Source of the DNA: Crotophaga sulcirostris
Taxonomy: Eukaryota; Chordata; Aves; Cuculiformes; Crotophagidae
Length of the DNA stretch: 64,000 bases
NCBI GenBank assembly: GCA_013397455.1
Contig: VYZB01000217.1
Location: 563,104-627,103, forward strand
Direction of reading: 5' to 3'
Shown: one piece after another, positions 48,839-60,004 of the stretch
How the letters are laid out: every line of letters begins with the position of its first letter
How positions within the stretch are numbered: position 1 is the stretch's first letter
The notes under the pieces: model-generated
Seen by the model: the letters and a program-made list of their open reading frames with translations, nothing else
The model's database searches: none
Told to the model about the DNA's origin: nothing
Program-made: the position numbers and the translations under genes

Positions 48839-49460
48839 AATGGCTTTTGAACGTCTCCAGGGATAGAGAGTCCACCAACACTCTGGGCAACTTGTCACTG
48901 TGCACAGCCACCCTCACAGTAAAATACTATCTTCTATCTTCTCATGTTGAACTGGAACCTGTTGGTTTCAGCTCATGTCTATTGTGTTTACTCTGTTACT
49001 GAGAACTCCTGCCTAGACTCCATTGTCTCTATACCTTCCCTTCAGGTACCAGGAGACTTTAATAAATTTCCCCTGAGACTTCTCTTCTCCAGCCTCAGCA
49101 GTCTGAACTCTCTTAACCCTTCCTCCTCCAGGAGATGCTCCAGTCCCTTCATCATCTTAGTCCAGCCCTTAGCTGGATGCTCTCCAGCAGATGCATGTCT
49201 GCCTTTTAGTGAGAAACCCAGAAGGGGGCACAGTACACCAGCAGTGGCCTCACCGGTGCTGAAGAGTAGGGAAGAATCACCTCCCTCAATCTGTGGGCAA
49301 CACCCCTCCTTACACAGCCTTGCATATCACTGTCCTTCTTTGCCACAAGAGAACAGTTCTGTCTCTTGTTCGACTGACTCTCTTCCAGGCCTCTTGGGTC
49401 CTTTCCTGCAATGCTTTTTCCTATCTGTTCAGCCCTCACCATGTATTGGTACATGGGGAT
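48839..49460 (-). mobile_element. CR1 LINE fragment (3' region and C-terminal ORF2)
   Basis: Plus strand blocks typical of reverse-oriented CR1: TGGCTTTTGAACGTCTCCAG, CACAGCCACCCTCACAGTAA, GAGATGCTCCAGTCCCTTCA, GTACACCAGCAGTGGCCTCA and AATCACCTCCCTCAATCTGT. The minus strand near 49350-49220 reads CVRRGVAHRLREVILPYSSA, the REVI block of ORF2. It lacks the terminal 3' tail, which may be the piece at 47442-47600. The right end fades near 49460. Confidence 0.88.
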
Positions 49461-50364
49461 GTGTCCTCCTATCTGTCATGGTGCCTTAGTTTTTTTCCCC
49501 TCAATGAAATATGGGTGGCAAAACCATTTTGCTTCATGATTTAAGAACAGAGTAATTGAGTCATTTCTCTAGGTAATAACCCTCACTATAGGCTTAAAGA
49601 GATATAAAGGAGAGGGACCTTTAAGCACTATCCTGCTAAGTCTCAAGGATATGAAGGACTTGGTCCTCAGTCATCCAAATCCCAGCGTAATGCTCTTTCT
49701 TCCCCTGTGCTGGTTTCTCCTAGTCTCTTCTTAGGATAATTTCTTTAAAATTGTTTGGTATGTACTGAAAGATATCTTACTATATGGTTATAATCAAGGG
49801 AAGTCATATGTGCAGCAGTATTTTTTTTCTTTGAACACCATTCACCTCCTATTCTTGGGAATCTCTATTCACTGATTAAATCCAGACTCGTGTCAGACTC
49901 TCTTCTTGGTCAAAAACTCCAGGAATAAATGTAGACTTAAATGAATCTCTGCTTCTCTTTCAGAAAATCAGTTAATTGGAAAATTCTTTGGTAGTTGTGC
50001 TTTCTCTTTTGTTTAATGAAACTCTGACATTGCTGACATTGATGTTTATTCTAATACTTTTTGAGGTAGGCGCATAAGTGTGCTATAAAAACATGTTATT
50101 CCTTTGGCGTTAAGTAGCCTTGAAAAGTCATGTGTATACTTACATTGTTTGCCAAACATGTTCTGTAGTTTACATTATGTGTATTGATACAAAACTTGTT
50201 CATCATTGAACACAAAAGAACATTAGGAACTAAGTTTTTTAAAGATTTGAAATCATGTAAGGTATTTATGTCTACTATTATCCACTTTTCACATATTTTC
50301 TGTGAAAGTGATTCACCCATATAATGTCAAACTTTTATCCTTCCCCAGCCTTTTCTTTCTATGC
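49461..50364. other. Unique DNA with no recognisable gene
   Basis: AT-rich sequence between a CR1 fragment and a probable LTR. Nothing recognised. Confidence 0.5.
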
Positions 50365-51354
50365 TGTTAGGTCCTACACAGTCAAAGAGGGAGAGTCTTT
50401 TGGTATCTGCGTGGCAAACTAGAGACTAACAAATCTCCCATGGTAAATTCAAAGGCAGTGTTTATTCTGGGCACAGCCAAAACAACAAACCAGGTACTCT
50501 GATGCACTCTGAGTCACAACTTCTCGAAGTTGCAAAACCAGATCTAAATCTGTTCAGATTTCAATCTGGCACCTTGAACACAATCAAAGTCACTAACCCA
50601 GACTACAACAGAACTCAGATTCAATCTGATACAACGTAGTGCCAAGAAAAAGGAGATATAATGAGATAAGTCAGAGAAGGAGAGAGAAAGAAGTAGAGGG
50701 GAAAAAGAAAAAAAAGTCACCACTCCAATGGTGCACAGTGGTTCCTCTGCAAAACATCGTCTTCAGGATCCTGTGGTCCTGTAGTTTTTCTGCAGCTTGT
50801 CTTCAGGCAGGTTCCATGGGGTCGTGGGCATGCCCCGAGCCTTCTAGGCAGACTCTGTTTGAAGGGCAAGTCCTTGCCCCAGTCTTGGATCAGAGCCTAC
50901 GCAGAATCTCCTTTGGAAAGTTTCTGGAATTGGGAGTGGGGGTCTCGAGGGTCATTGGCCATTACCCTTGCCAGTATCACAGTCCTCCTCTCCAGCAGCA
51001 CAGTAGAGTCTGGCAACAAAACAGGTAGAGTCAGTCTTTACACATGCTTTGATTTTTCTTCTCCTCTATGATTTTTATCTTCCTTCTGCCTCTCTTTTCA
51101 CCTTTATCTTGTCTTCTGGCTGCTGCTGTCATATTGTTTTGAGGAACAGTATAGGGCTGTTACCACAGAGTGATTGGAAGTGATACTCCTCAGCCATTTG
51201 GCAAGCCTAGGGTCACACAGCTGTTAGTGCAGTGAACTGAATGTAATGGAATTGCAGTTAACTGATTGCTTTTCACAATGTTAAGCCATATGCTGTTCAG
51301 AGATAGGACTTTCTAGTCAAACTTAAGATAATCTTATCAGGTTAAAGTCCTACA
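50365..51354 (-). mobile_element. Probable endogenous retrovirus solo LTR
   Basis: On the minus strand the block starts TGTAGGACTTTAACC and ends GACCTAACA, giving TG...CA termini with short imperfect inverted ends. An AATAAA signal (50466-50461) lies about 100 bases before the 3' end, as expected for R-U5. The rest is a balanced-composition U3-like stretch quite unlike its AT-rich flanks. No target duplication matches well, and no viral gene or second LTR adjoins it. A phrase at about 51205-51235 (CCTAGGGTCACACAGCTGTT) resembles reverse MIR and weakens the right boundary. It differs from the ERVL-type LTRs in this window. Confidence 0.45.
50461..50466 (-). promoter_or_regulatory. AATAAA polyadenylation signal of the probable LTR
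   Basis: TTTATT on the plus strand, within GGCAGTGTTTATTCTGGGC. Its distance from the proposed LTR end fits an R-U5 of about 100 bases. Confidence 0.4.
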
Positions 51355-54089
51355 ATCCTATTCCTCCTTTCCCCACACTCCCTTCCCCTTGACTAGAAGA
51401 AGTATTTTCAGTTAAATAAAGCAAACTATATCCTGGGGTGTAATACTTAGTAAGGGTTCATGAGCTACCAGTTTCAGTTGTATTTTTCCTCCTCTGTTTC
51501 ATTTGCTGACTTGTGTTGTCTATCTCCAACAAATTATAGCAGTGAATTTATTGTCTTTAGATTAGATTACAGAAGTCGTAGCTCACAGTGGTAGACACAA
51601 ATCCTAGCAGCTTTGCCCTCTGCTGAGGTTATTGTAGGGTTACGATGACTGGGGGGAATACAGTTGAACATTGCTTATGGAGCATGCAAATATTTTGCTG
51701 TTTCAGTATGCCTTCATTCATGGGGCTGGCCAGTTCCAAGCATGAAAAAGGGTGGGGCCTTATCATGTTAGAAAGACCACGAAGAGCAACTCCCTGATGA
51801 GCAGAAGGGCTGGTTTTTATCTGAAGCACTGGAAGAAACTGATCAGAAACTTCAAAGGACTTGGTGAAAAAACACTGTAGCAGTACTAATGAACTGCGTA
51901 AGTAAAAATTAATCATATTATAAAGAAGTACTTGTCTTCTCTTAGTAATAAAAATGTTAGAAATGTTTCTTTCAGAGTATATGTGTTTCAGGATATTGAT
52001 GAAACATTAAGGGAAGACACGAAGAAGCCAGCTGGTAGCCACCTAGAATGTAAACTTTACTGATAACTGTACTTCAGTAAGTTGAAAGAGACTACTGTTT
52101 ATTGCACGTGTGATTAGCCTGTCTCTAAACCTGAGAGCTGGCTAGGCAAATCTGATCTGAGCAATGAATTAAATTAGGGGGTACTCTCTTCCTTTGACAA
52201 CACTGAGTTGACCTCCGCTTTTGGTTACTAAAATTATAACACAGATGGGCTTCTGGCACCTGTATTTTTAAAAAAGTTTTTTAAATTGAGTCTGTCTCTC
52301 TTTCATAAAACCTTAGCTAGTAGCTGACAAGAAACTCAAGGATAGATAATGAAAGTCCTATCTAAGTAATTTTTAGTCTAAAGACTGATTGAGACACTCA
52401 GTCAGTCTAGTTTGTTCAAGAACTGAAGGGAAAATTAAAAAAAAGGGCGGGCAGGAAACCCTCTTGAATATCTTGAATAAAGCATCCACTCATCAAGTGT
52501 CATCTCTGACACTAACATTTAGTAGCTGTTAATTGCTGTAACTAGAACCATTGAGTCTTGCAAGTATTATCCAGTAAATTTTAATTAACACCCTGGGGAC
52601 TGAAGAATTTCAGAAAAAGCTCATGGAAGACTCTCCCCCTACCAGTGGTACAGTGAGTTGAATAATTTTAGATCAGCCTGCCTGTCAAAGTGGATGAGTG
52701 TCATCTTGCCACTTATGCTGAAGAAAATGCACCTGCTTCTACATGGAAATAAGGTGCATTATCTGCCAATTTGTGCAGCTTGTTTTCACTGCTGCCTGAG
52801 TTTGACAAGTGGGAAATATGAATACATGCATTATTTATTAATAAACCAAGGGGATAGGAAAAGGTGAAAGTTGTCCATGGATGAAAAAGAATAATGGTGT
52901 GGGTGGTATTACAGAACCCATCAGGAGCCTTCTACATAAACTTGTCATGGACTTCTACTAAAAGTCTAGAGAGGCAAATATTCTTGCCTTCCATTTTTAA
53001 CATCAGAGGAAAACCTAGTCATGAAGAAAGTTCAGTAGCATAAAATGACACTGCTAACAACAGAACAACCAGTATTTTAATAGCCATAAATTTTCCATAA
53101 AGCTCCATAAAAAGGATACAGACATTCAATATTAATATTCTGAGTCCAATATTCCGAATATTCAAACTACGCTAAATAAAAAAATTCTAGATATACTCAA
53201 TACATATGGCAATATGTTGCTCTGACTCTGCGTTCATGGCTATAAATTAATTCAATAGAAATCAATGAAACCAGAGCATCTGGTTATAAATTAATATCAA
53301 GGGAGAAAATAACATTGTTGGAGTGAAATCTTCAACTGCAGTTAACATCCATAGATCTGTGAAGAATGACACCCATAAAGGTTTTCAGACTTCCTTGATA
53401 TTACTCAAATTACTTGCATAAGACAAACAAATATCTTTAAAGTGTTGAGGACCAAGTTAACGCTGTTCCCCAATAAGAAAATTATGTCATATTTAATTAA
53501 GTGTTGTAGTCATATTTAGGACCTTAATATTTTGTACTTTGTTCAAGCTAATATTTTCAAAATTTCTAGGTCTAGGAAAGACATGTTATTGAAATTTTAT
53601 TTTCCTGTTGCTCAGGCAAAATATTTTCTGATCACTGTATCCAAAGTCAAAACTTTATTCATAGAGTGAGGAAAATTTTCTTACAAGTCAGAGAGGCTAC
53701 ACACAGGTTTCGCAACTATTCATTTCCAGTCTCAAGCACAAGGTAGGTATTACCCAGATCATAGGCAGAGGTTTGTTGTAATCTGTCATGAACGCTATCA
53801 CTTCTTAGGTACCCTCAGGTATTTCAAATTATAAATTCTGCAAATAAATTGTATCCAAAGGATCCCTGCAATAATAATAATGAAAAAGCCTCCAGACTAT
53901 TCTCTATTCTTGGGCTCATTTCATAGAACTTTTACCTGAAAAGTTATTTATAAGGGAAAAAAAAAGAAAAAAAAAACATGTTTCATATTATATTTTGGGA
54001 TGCTAGCTGTCATCATAATTCAGATTAGTGATGTAGATTTTATAGAGCATAGTTCCTGCAAAGAATATGAGAAGGTTAAGAACCTAAAA
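51355..54089. other. AT-rich unique DNA with no recognisable gene
   Basis: No exon or recent repeat seen. A-rich runs lie at about 53956-53976. Confidence 0.5.
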
Positions 54090-54340
54090 TCATTTAGACC
54101 TCAGGACTACATAGCAGTCTTCAAAAAGTGCTAAAAGAAGTGCAGAAAGGAATTGGAAAAGCTTTATCACATGTAATTCCAGTTCACTTAGCTCAGGAGA
54201 AATCCCTGAAGGCTGAAGACTGGTCAGCTTAATCCAATTATTAAGGAAAGAACCTAGAGCTATATGAGGAAATTACAGACTAGTTAGTTTAGCATGAATT
54301 GCAGTAAATATCTTTAGAAACTGTTTTAGAGGCTTTAGAG
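54090..54340 (+). mobile_element. Old CR1 LINE relic (reverse-transcriptase start)
   Basis: Decayed, forward orientation. GAAGACTGGTCAGC (EDWS) near 54215 is followed by a lost PIFKKG-like stretch and by GGAAATTACAGACTAGTTAG at 54268, translating as GNYRLVSLA (family GNYRPVSLT). This spacing and motif are specific to the first blocks of the CR1/L3 reverse transcriptase. Stops and indels abound. It is of an age similar to the relic at 30690-31435 and distinct from the young copies. Confidence 0.65.
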
Positions 54341-54960
54341 AAATGGCAAAACATATTTTAACTAAGATGAGGGATTTCTCAGGAATGGTATAACATGCTG
54401 AGGAATGCTATAGTTGCAGAGTTTGCAATTTTTGAGGTTCTTCAATACTGTACTGGTTTTTTTAAGTTTATTTACAGACATTTTTGCACTGCTTGTCACC
54501 ATAGTATATGACCTGATATCTTGTTATACTGAGCTTTCTCTGCAATCAATAAAATTGTTTTCCTTCTTTTTTTAAAAAAAAAATTTAAAAAGTGGAAATT
54601 ATGAGATAGTAGTAAATGTGTCTCTTTTAAATTGTCTGCCTTAATCACATCAATTATTTCTTCTTCCAAAGTAGGTCATTTGGAGTAGAGCTACTAGGTC
54701 GCCTTTTCCAGCTGAATGTATTGTTTTTCCTCCAGAACTGAAATATTTCTTTGCTTTCCAGTTGGAGGTAGTACTTGCTTCTGATGTGGTTGATAAACAT
54801 CCAGATAGTCTTGGGGTTAAGGCAGTGATACTAGCTAAAATAAAAAGGTGGATGGGGCAGGAAATAGCAGAATTGGGACCAGGAAAAGAACTGTAAGGAA
54901 AAGATGCAAAGGCACAGAGAAAGGATCATCCCTTATCTACTGGACTGTAGTTGTACATCT

Positions 54961-54968
54961 AGATAGAG
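54961..54968. repeat. Left 8-bp target duplication of hAT MITE copy 1
   Basis: AGATAGAG, matched by AGACAGAG at 55174-55181 (7 of 8). Confidence 0.75.
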
Positions 54969-55173
54969 CAGGGATGTCAAACTAATTTTCATCAGGGGCC
55001 ACATCAGTCTGATCCTCCAGTGTAACATGCGTCACATGCAAACGTTACTCATTGCCTAATGGGAGCATAGGGGCAAGGAGCTTGGTGCTACCGCTGAGTA
55101 GAAACACTTTGCCAGGCTGGAAACAAGGTGGAGGGCTGGATTCAGCCCGCAGGCCTTGTGTTTGCCACCTGTG
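54969..55173 (+). mobile_element. hAT (Charlie-like) MITE, copy 1
   Basis: A 205-bp non-autonomous DNA transposon. It starts CAGGGATGTCAAAC and ends GTTTGCCACCTGTG, imperfect terminal inverted repeats (10 of 14). These derive from the Charlie-like CAGGGGTGTCAAAC end. The flanking 8-bp duplication is the hAT signature. Internally it has GGGGCCACATCAG and, before the right end, GGGCTGGATTCAGCCCGCAGG, known from this class. There is no transposase, so it was moved by an autonomous relative. A second copy in the same orientation lies at 57185-57377. Confidence 0.85.
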
Positions 55174-55181
55174 AGACAGAG
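55174..55181. repeat. Right 8-bp target duplication of hAT MITE copy 1
   Basis: AGACAGAG; pairs with 54961-54968 with one transition. Confidence 0.75.
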
Positions 55182-57176
55182 CTTGCATTTGCAGGTGTCA
55201 TTTGTCAATTATTTTGAGACAAGTTTGTTCCCTATAGCTCTAGAAAGACTACAACAATGACATATATCTTTTAGTTTAAACAAGTTCCTTTAGCCCTACT
55301 TGTACTGGTCACTGCTTTCAAGAAACTTATTTTTCTCTAGGAAACAGGTAAACAAAAGGCTTAGAATATTCTTAAAGTTTTGTAGAAATGGCAAAAATAT
55401 AGGTGACTCCATGGCAGAAAGATAATTTTTCAGAACTCATAATGGCTAATTTCATATTAACACAAATTTTCAGTTTTTCCTTTGATACTTGGGAGAATTA
55501 AGTAGTATGCAGAGTTCAGGTTTTCTTTTTTTTTGGAGGGGGGGATACTAGTAAGAAGTAAGAAATGATGAATTCCATGCTGGGATCTGTGTACATTCTG
55601 CTTTTGCCAGAATAAAGTCCTCCTCCTTGAAAATAAGACTTTTTTTTTTTTTTTTTTTTGTTAACAGTCTTCAGGGGCCTCATACTTTGTGAGATAACTT
55701 CATAGAGTCCCTTTTATTCTTTGTCAGAAGGGATCAAGAATAAACCTGAACAGTTTCTTCTGACAGATGCAGATTTGAGAGTTATTATCAACCTGCTATT
55801 AGATTATTGAACTTTCTGTGGGGAAACTGAGCAAAAGTAGGGGGTAATTGGTAGGATCCAGCACTGGCAGAATAGAGAAAGAGTAGCAGCAAAGGAGTTG
55901 TCCCTTATTCTGTTTCATCCAATGTTCCTTCATGCAAGACCGCAGCTTATGTGATCACTTTCTAACCATGAGAACCCTCTTGCTGCATGGAGCAGAAAAC
56001 CAGAAAATACTGGATAACATTAGACTTCAGAATAACCTTGTATTTTAAAAAGATTCTTCTTCTAAAAATGAACTATTGTGTTATCCAAATGTTCTTAAAG
56101 TACAATGAAATGATATACTCTCCCTAGAATTACCTTATTATGTTCTGAAATAACTATCAAAGCAGAACAAATCTATTATATTTAATGCCATAATTATTTT
56201 GAAAATTAATATAGGTTTCACTGAACATAAGTCTTTCTAGGTCCAGATGAAGTTCTTTAAAAACTGTAAGGGAGAAAGATGCACTAAATACACAACTTTG
56301 GAATATAAACTGTTGATGACAGTGGCTTTCAAACATATCAACAATAAATGACTGACTTAGTTTCATTTATTCAATTTGCATTCTCATTAATATCTCAGCT
56401 AATTTCTAATTAATTGTCCCCTAAACTGGTGACTTCTCTGTTTTTCTTATAACCTCTTGGCTTCTCAGCTACTAAAGTCAGCCCATCATAGTCACATCGT
56501 TGACATGAATAACCAGTCTTGCGTAAAGCTCCAAAGCAATTTACTACCAATAGGGAACCTTAAAATAGGAATGGTCAACTGGATCTGAGTTCTGACTTCT
56601 CCCCTTTCCTAGTGAAGCTCTTTGACTCTTCTCAGACTGGTGACTGAATTAGCTTTTGGCTTAATTCTTCCTTAGATGAATAATGTGAAGTATTGGTGTC
56701 TCTTCACAGCATCTTTTGTTCTGCTGTTGTAGGTGTGTGGCTCAGAACATGTAGGAGTGGGATTTGTTTCTAATATTTGAGAAAAAACATCTTCATTCAA
56801 TTATTCTGAATTTCACAAACTGTTTAGTGCTTGTCATTAGGTTTGTTACTACCAACATTGCCACAGATAAATGTGGATTGCAAACTGAGAGAAGAACCAA
56901 CTCACAGTATGATGCTTTCAGAAAGCATATGACTTTAGACATTGAAAATAAGTCAGAAGAGAAATAACAGCATTTCATTAATCCTCTACTAGCTGCAAGG
57001 CGCAAGTAAAATTTATTCCACTAGGGAAACTCTTACGAAATCTGAAAGCCTGCTTACAGATTCAGGTATTGTAGCAGGAGGAAGGTACAACCTTTTTTAC
57101 ACTATTGTGAATGTTTGTTATGTCTGTATGCACATGACATAGTTTCACAAAAATGTATTTCCGAAACACTTCTTTT
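55182..57176. other. Unique DNA between the two hAT MITEs
   Basis: AT-rich, with a T20 homopolymer at 55640-55659. No gene recognised. Confidence 0.5.
55640..55659. repeat. T20 homopolymer
   Basis: Twenty consecutive T. On the minus strand it is an A20, but I recognise no retrocopy body to its right (the minus-strand 5' side), so it is listed only as low complexity. Confidence 0.9.
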
Positions 57177-57184
57177 ATTTAGGG
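57177..57184. repeat. Left 8-bp target duplication of hAT MITE copy 2
   Basis: ATTTAGGG, matched by ATCTAGGG at 57378-57385 (7 of 8). Confidence 0.75.
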
Positions 57185-57377
57185 CAACGGTGTCATACTC
57201 ATGGCTCCTGATGTTCTCCTGCTCCTGCAGCGTAATGCGGGTCACACACGACCAACACTGGCAGGAGTGCAGGGGCAAGGATCTCGGCGCTGCAGCTGGA
57301 TAGAAACAAGGCGCCAGGTGGATAAAACAAAGTAGAGGGCTGGATCCAGTCCGCAGGCTTTGGGTTTGGCACCCCTG
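57185..57377 (+). mobile_element. hAT (Charlie-like) MITE, copy 2
   Basis: 193 bp, beginning CAACGGTGTCATACTCATG and ending TTTGGCACCCCTG. It shares with copy 1 the GTAATGCGGGTCAC-type block, AGGGGCAAGGA, TAGAAACA, the GAGGGCTGGAT...CCGCAGGC stretch and the order of all parts. The right end is better kept than in copy 1, the left less so. The 8-bp flanks support a real insertion. An open frame over it (57115-57303) has no meaning. Confidence 0.85.
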
Positions 57378-57385
57378 ATCTAGGG
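57378..57385. repeat. Right 8-bp target duplication of hAT MITE copy 2
   Basis: ATCTAGGG; pairs with 57177-57184. Confidence 0.75.
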
Positions 57386-60004
57386 TATAACAGGTTTTGT
57401 TTAGAAGCTGTGTTTTATTTTTAATAATAATGAAACAATCTGCATTTTAAGTAACTTAGTTTGGGCCATGTAAAGAGGTTCTGATCTTAATCCGTCTTTT
57501 AATTGTGTACATTGATCTCTAAATCTTTCTTAATGATACGTTAATTAGTGAACATTAATTACGGTACTTATTAGATGCATTTATTTCTTGTTAGTTAGGT
57601 CTCAAAACAAGATGTTTAGTAGGAAATACAGTGCAACAAATAATAAAATTATATTACCTTCTTAATATCCATGCTACAGATAACTAGAAAACATCTTTCT
57701 ATAGTGTTCTTAACTTGCCACCTTTCATAATGAATGCCATAGTCATAACGTGGAAAAATTACCTATGTGCAAGTAATTTGAAGGTTGATTTAAGTATAAG
57801 CATCTTTTGAAGCTACTTTACAGCATGAACATATTAAAAAAAGTACATGAATTATATATATGAGAAAGACATATAACAACACATTGTTAAAAAATTTAAC
57901 TACATTCTACAGCATCATGAACATTTAATATATTTTAAATTTGGTGTCTTTCTTTTAAAACACTTTTTCTAATGACTTGGATGTAACTGTAAAAAGGCAA
58001 TGAGTTGACTCTAGGAATAAATCATATTTCCGGAATGATAACCTTCTCCCTGCAAATGTACCAGGAATAAAAAAAGCACTGCATATAAAAAAGACACCAG
58101 GTTTTTGGTTTTATGTTAAATTCTAGCATAAATGCACACTAACTCACAATTTGTCATTATTTTAACAAAGATTTAATAGCAGAATTACATTATATTGTAT
58201 AAAAAATGAAAGTGTGGGCTCTACATAGAAGGAAGAATATTTTGAATAATTTGAAAAACTAATTTGGTTTATAGTATTTGAGTTGCCTCTTAATTTACAA
58301 ATATCTCAGGTAAAACAAATTGTCAATTAATAAGATCAGAAGTATTTTTCTGTGTTCTTAAATTTCTGCCATCACAGATTAGAATTTTGAATATTAATAG
58401 TTTATGTGAAATATTTTTTTAAATCCAGTATGCAAGCTTTGCTTTTAAAAAGGAACATTTCCCTTGGTGCTTTTTCTTCTTATATATTTCACAAGCTCAG
58501 CCAAAAAAGGTAACTTTCCAAAAAGGCTGTCTAGGCTTGAGCATCAGAAGAAAGGCTTACAGATTAGCACTTACTGAAACACATTAATAAATTGCCATTT
58601 TTATGGCTAGACAGTATTTCACTTTCTATTCTTTTCTTGGTTTTGGACTTGGAACAAAAGTCAATAAGAATTTTTTTAAATAATTATAATCTTTTGATGG
58701 CTAATATGTATCAATTAACTGTCACTTAGAAGTTCAAACATAGTTGTTCTATATCTTCTCCCTTTAGCATCACCCATTGTAGTGTCTTATCTTAAAGTTT
58801 TTTGCTGTGGTTCTCATGAAATGAGAATAGAATGAAGGTTTGTGAAGGTTTCGAGAGTGGCCCAAGGCTATGCAGCAACTCAACAATAGTACAATTGAGA
58901 CGATTACATAGGTATTCCAACTCCTAAGTGCAGGATATATTTATTTGAACAAATTCTCATGCATTTTTTTTTACATGTTTAGAATAGTAAAATTAATGAA
59001 GTGAATATAAGCAGAACAGACTATTGCTCGTAAATCGAGAATCCATTGACTAGGACGTTGCTTTTTGAGGTGTACGACCCAGATTCAGGTACTCAATTTT
59101 CCATGATCTCATGGAGAACTTCTGCCCTGCCATTTTACATATAAGGACTGCTGGACTGAAAGAAAACTGTTGGGTTTTTTTCCAAATAACCAATGTGTTT
59201 GAGAAATTATGTGACATATAGGAGACTGGAAGGACTACCCTTTGCTTATCTAAAATTTCAGGGGTGTTTTTACACGAAAGTACTTGAAAAGTTCCAGAAA
59301 GCCTTTCAGCAGGGGAACACACTTTGTGATTCAAGTCTAGTTACACTGACAGTTCAATTACACTCAGATAAATCAGTATTTTTCTAATAGTTTGAAGGAT
59401 GAACGATACTATATCCTTTATTCCTATAAATAAATGCTTAATTGTACATATGGTTTCATTAATGTTGTTGTGACTGTTCTCAGAAATAACGGCCATGGAA
59501 ATGGGGAGAAGATTTTACTGGAACTAATAGCCATGAATCAATAAGCACCCATTCAGGAGAGCACATAAACACTTGCTTATATTTCATTAAATATGTAGAT
59601 TGTGACAGGCTTTAAGCACATACTGTGGTGCAAAGGGTGACTAGGAAGTATTTCCATGAATCAGGATCCTATGAAAAGTCATAAATACCAGTTTGTACCA
59701 TTCATTTGAGTATTCTTTCTGGACACACTGCCTGCATATAGCTGCAAAACAAAGTTACGTTGCATTTGTTTAGCTGGTGAGAAAAAAAAACATTAAAATA
59801 TTTCATTTTTTTTTTCATAACAAAATAATAATTTTATTATTGAAATTTAAAGAAATAATGGCTGTCTGGGGGCAAATATGCACCCCTAAACTCGTAGATG
59901 TTTGGTCCATCTGTTGTTCTTGTCACACTGAACATGTGCAAGCCGGGAAGTGCTTTCAGCATTGCTGTGTGGAGTTCTTATTTGTGTGTGATACCATAGG
60001 TGTT
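57386..60004. other. AT-rich unique DNA with a MIR-like trace
   Basis: Nothing coding recognised. A MIR-like fragment lies at about 58857-58930. Confidence 0.5.
58857..58930 (-). mobile_element. MIR-like SINE fragment
   Basis: AGTGGCCCAAGGCTATGCAG followed by CAACTCAACAATAGTA and, after a gap, TATTCCAACTCCTAAGTGC. This is the order of a reverse-oriented MIR (TTGCCCAAGGTCACACAGC, AAGTCAGTGGCAGAGC, ...CCAACTCC). It is old and the ends are uncertain. Confidence 0.45.

Noticed and set aside
48384..48917. 177-codon minus-strand open frame rich in Pro and Ser
   Set aside because: It starts in the CR1 fragment and runs into the GC-rich block; no domain found. Length is explained by the GC-rich composition, which lowers stop frequency.
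48944..49489. 181-codon forward open frame
   Set aside because: Antisense of a CR1 fragment.
55640..55659. T20 run as the poly(A) tail of a minus-strand retrocopy
   Set aside because: The sequence to its right holds no recognisable gene body and no target duplication was seen.
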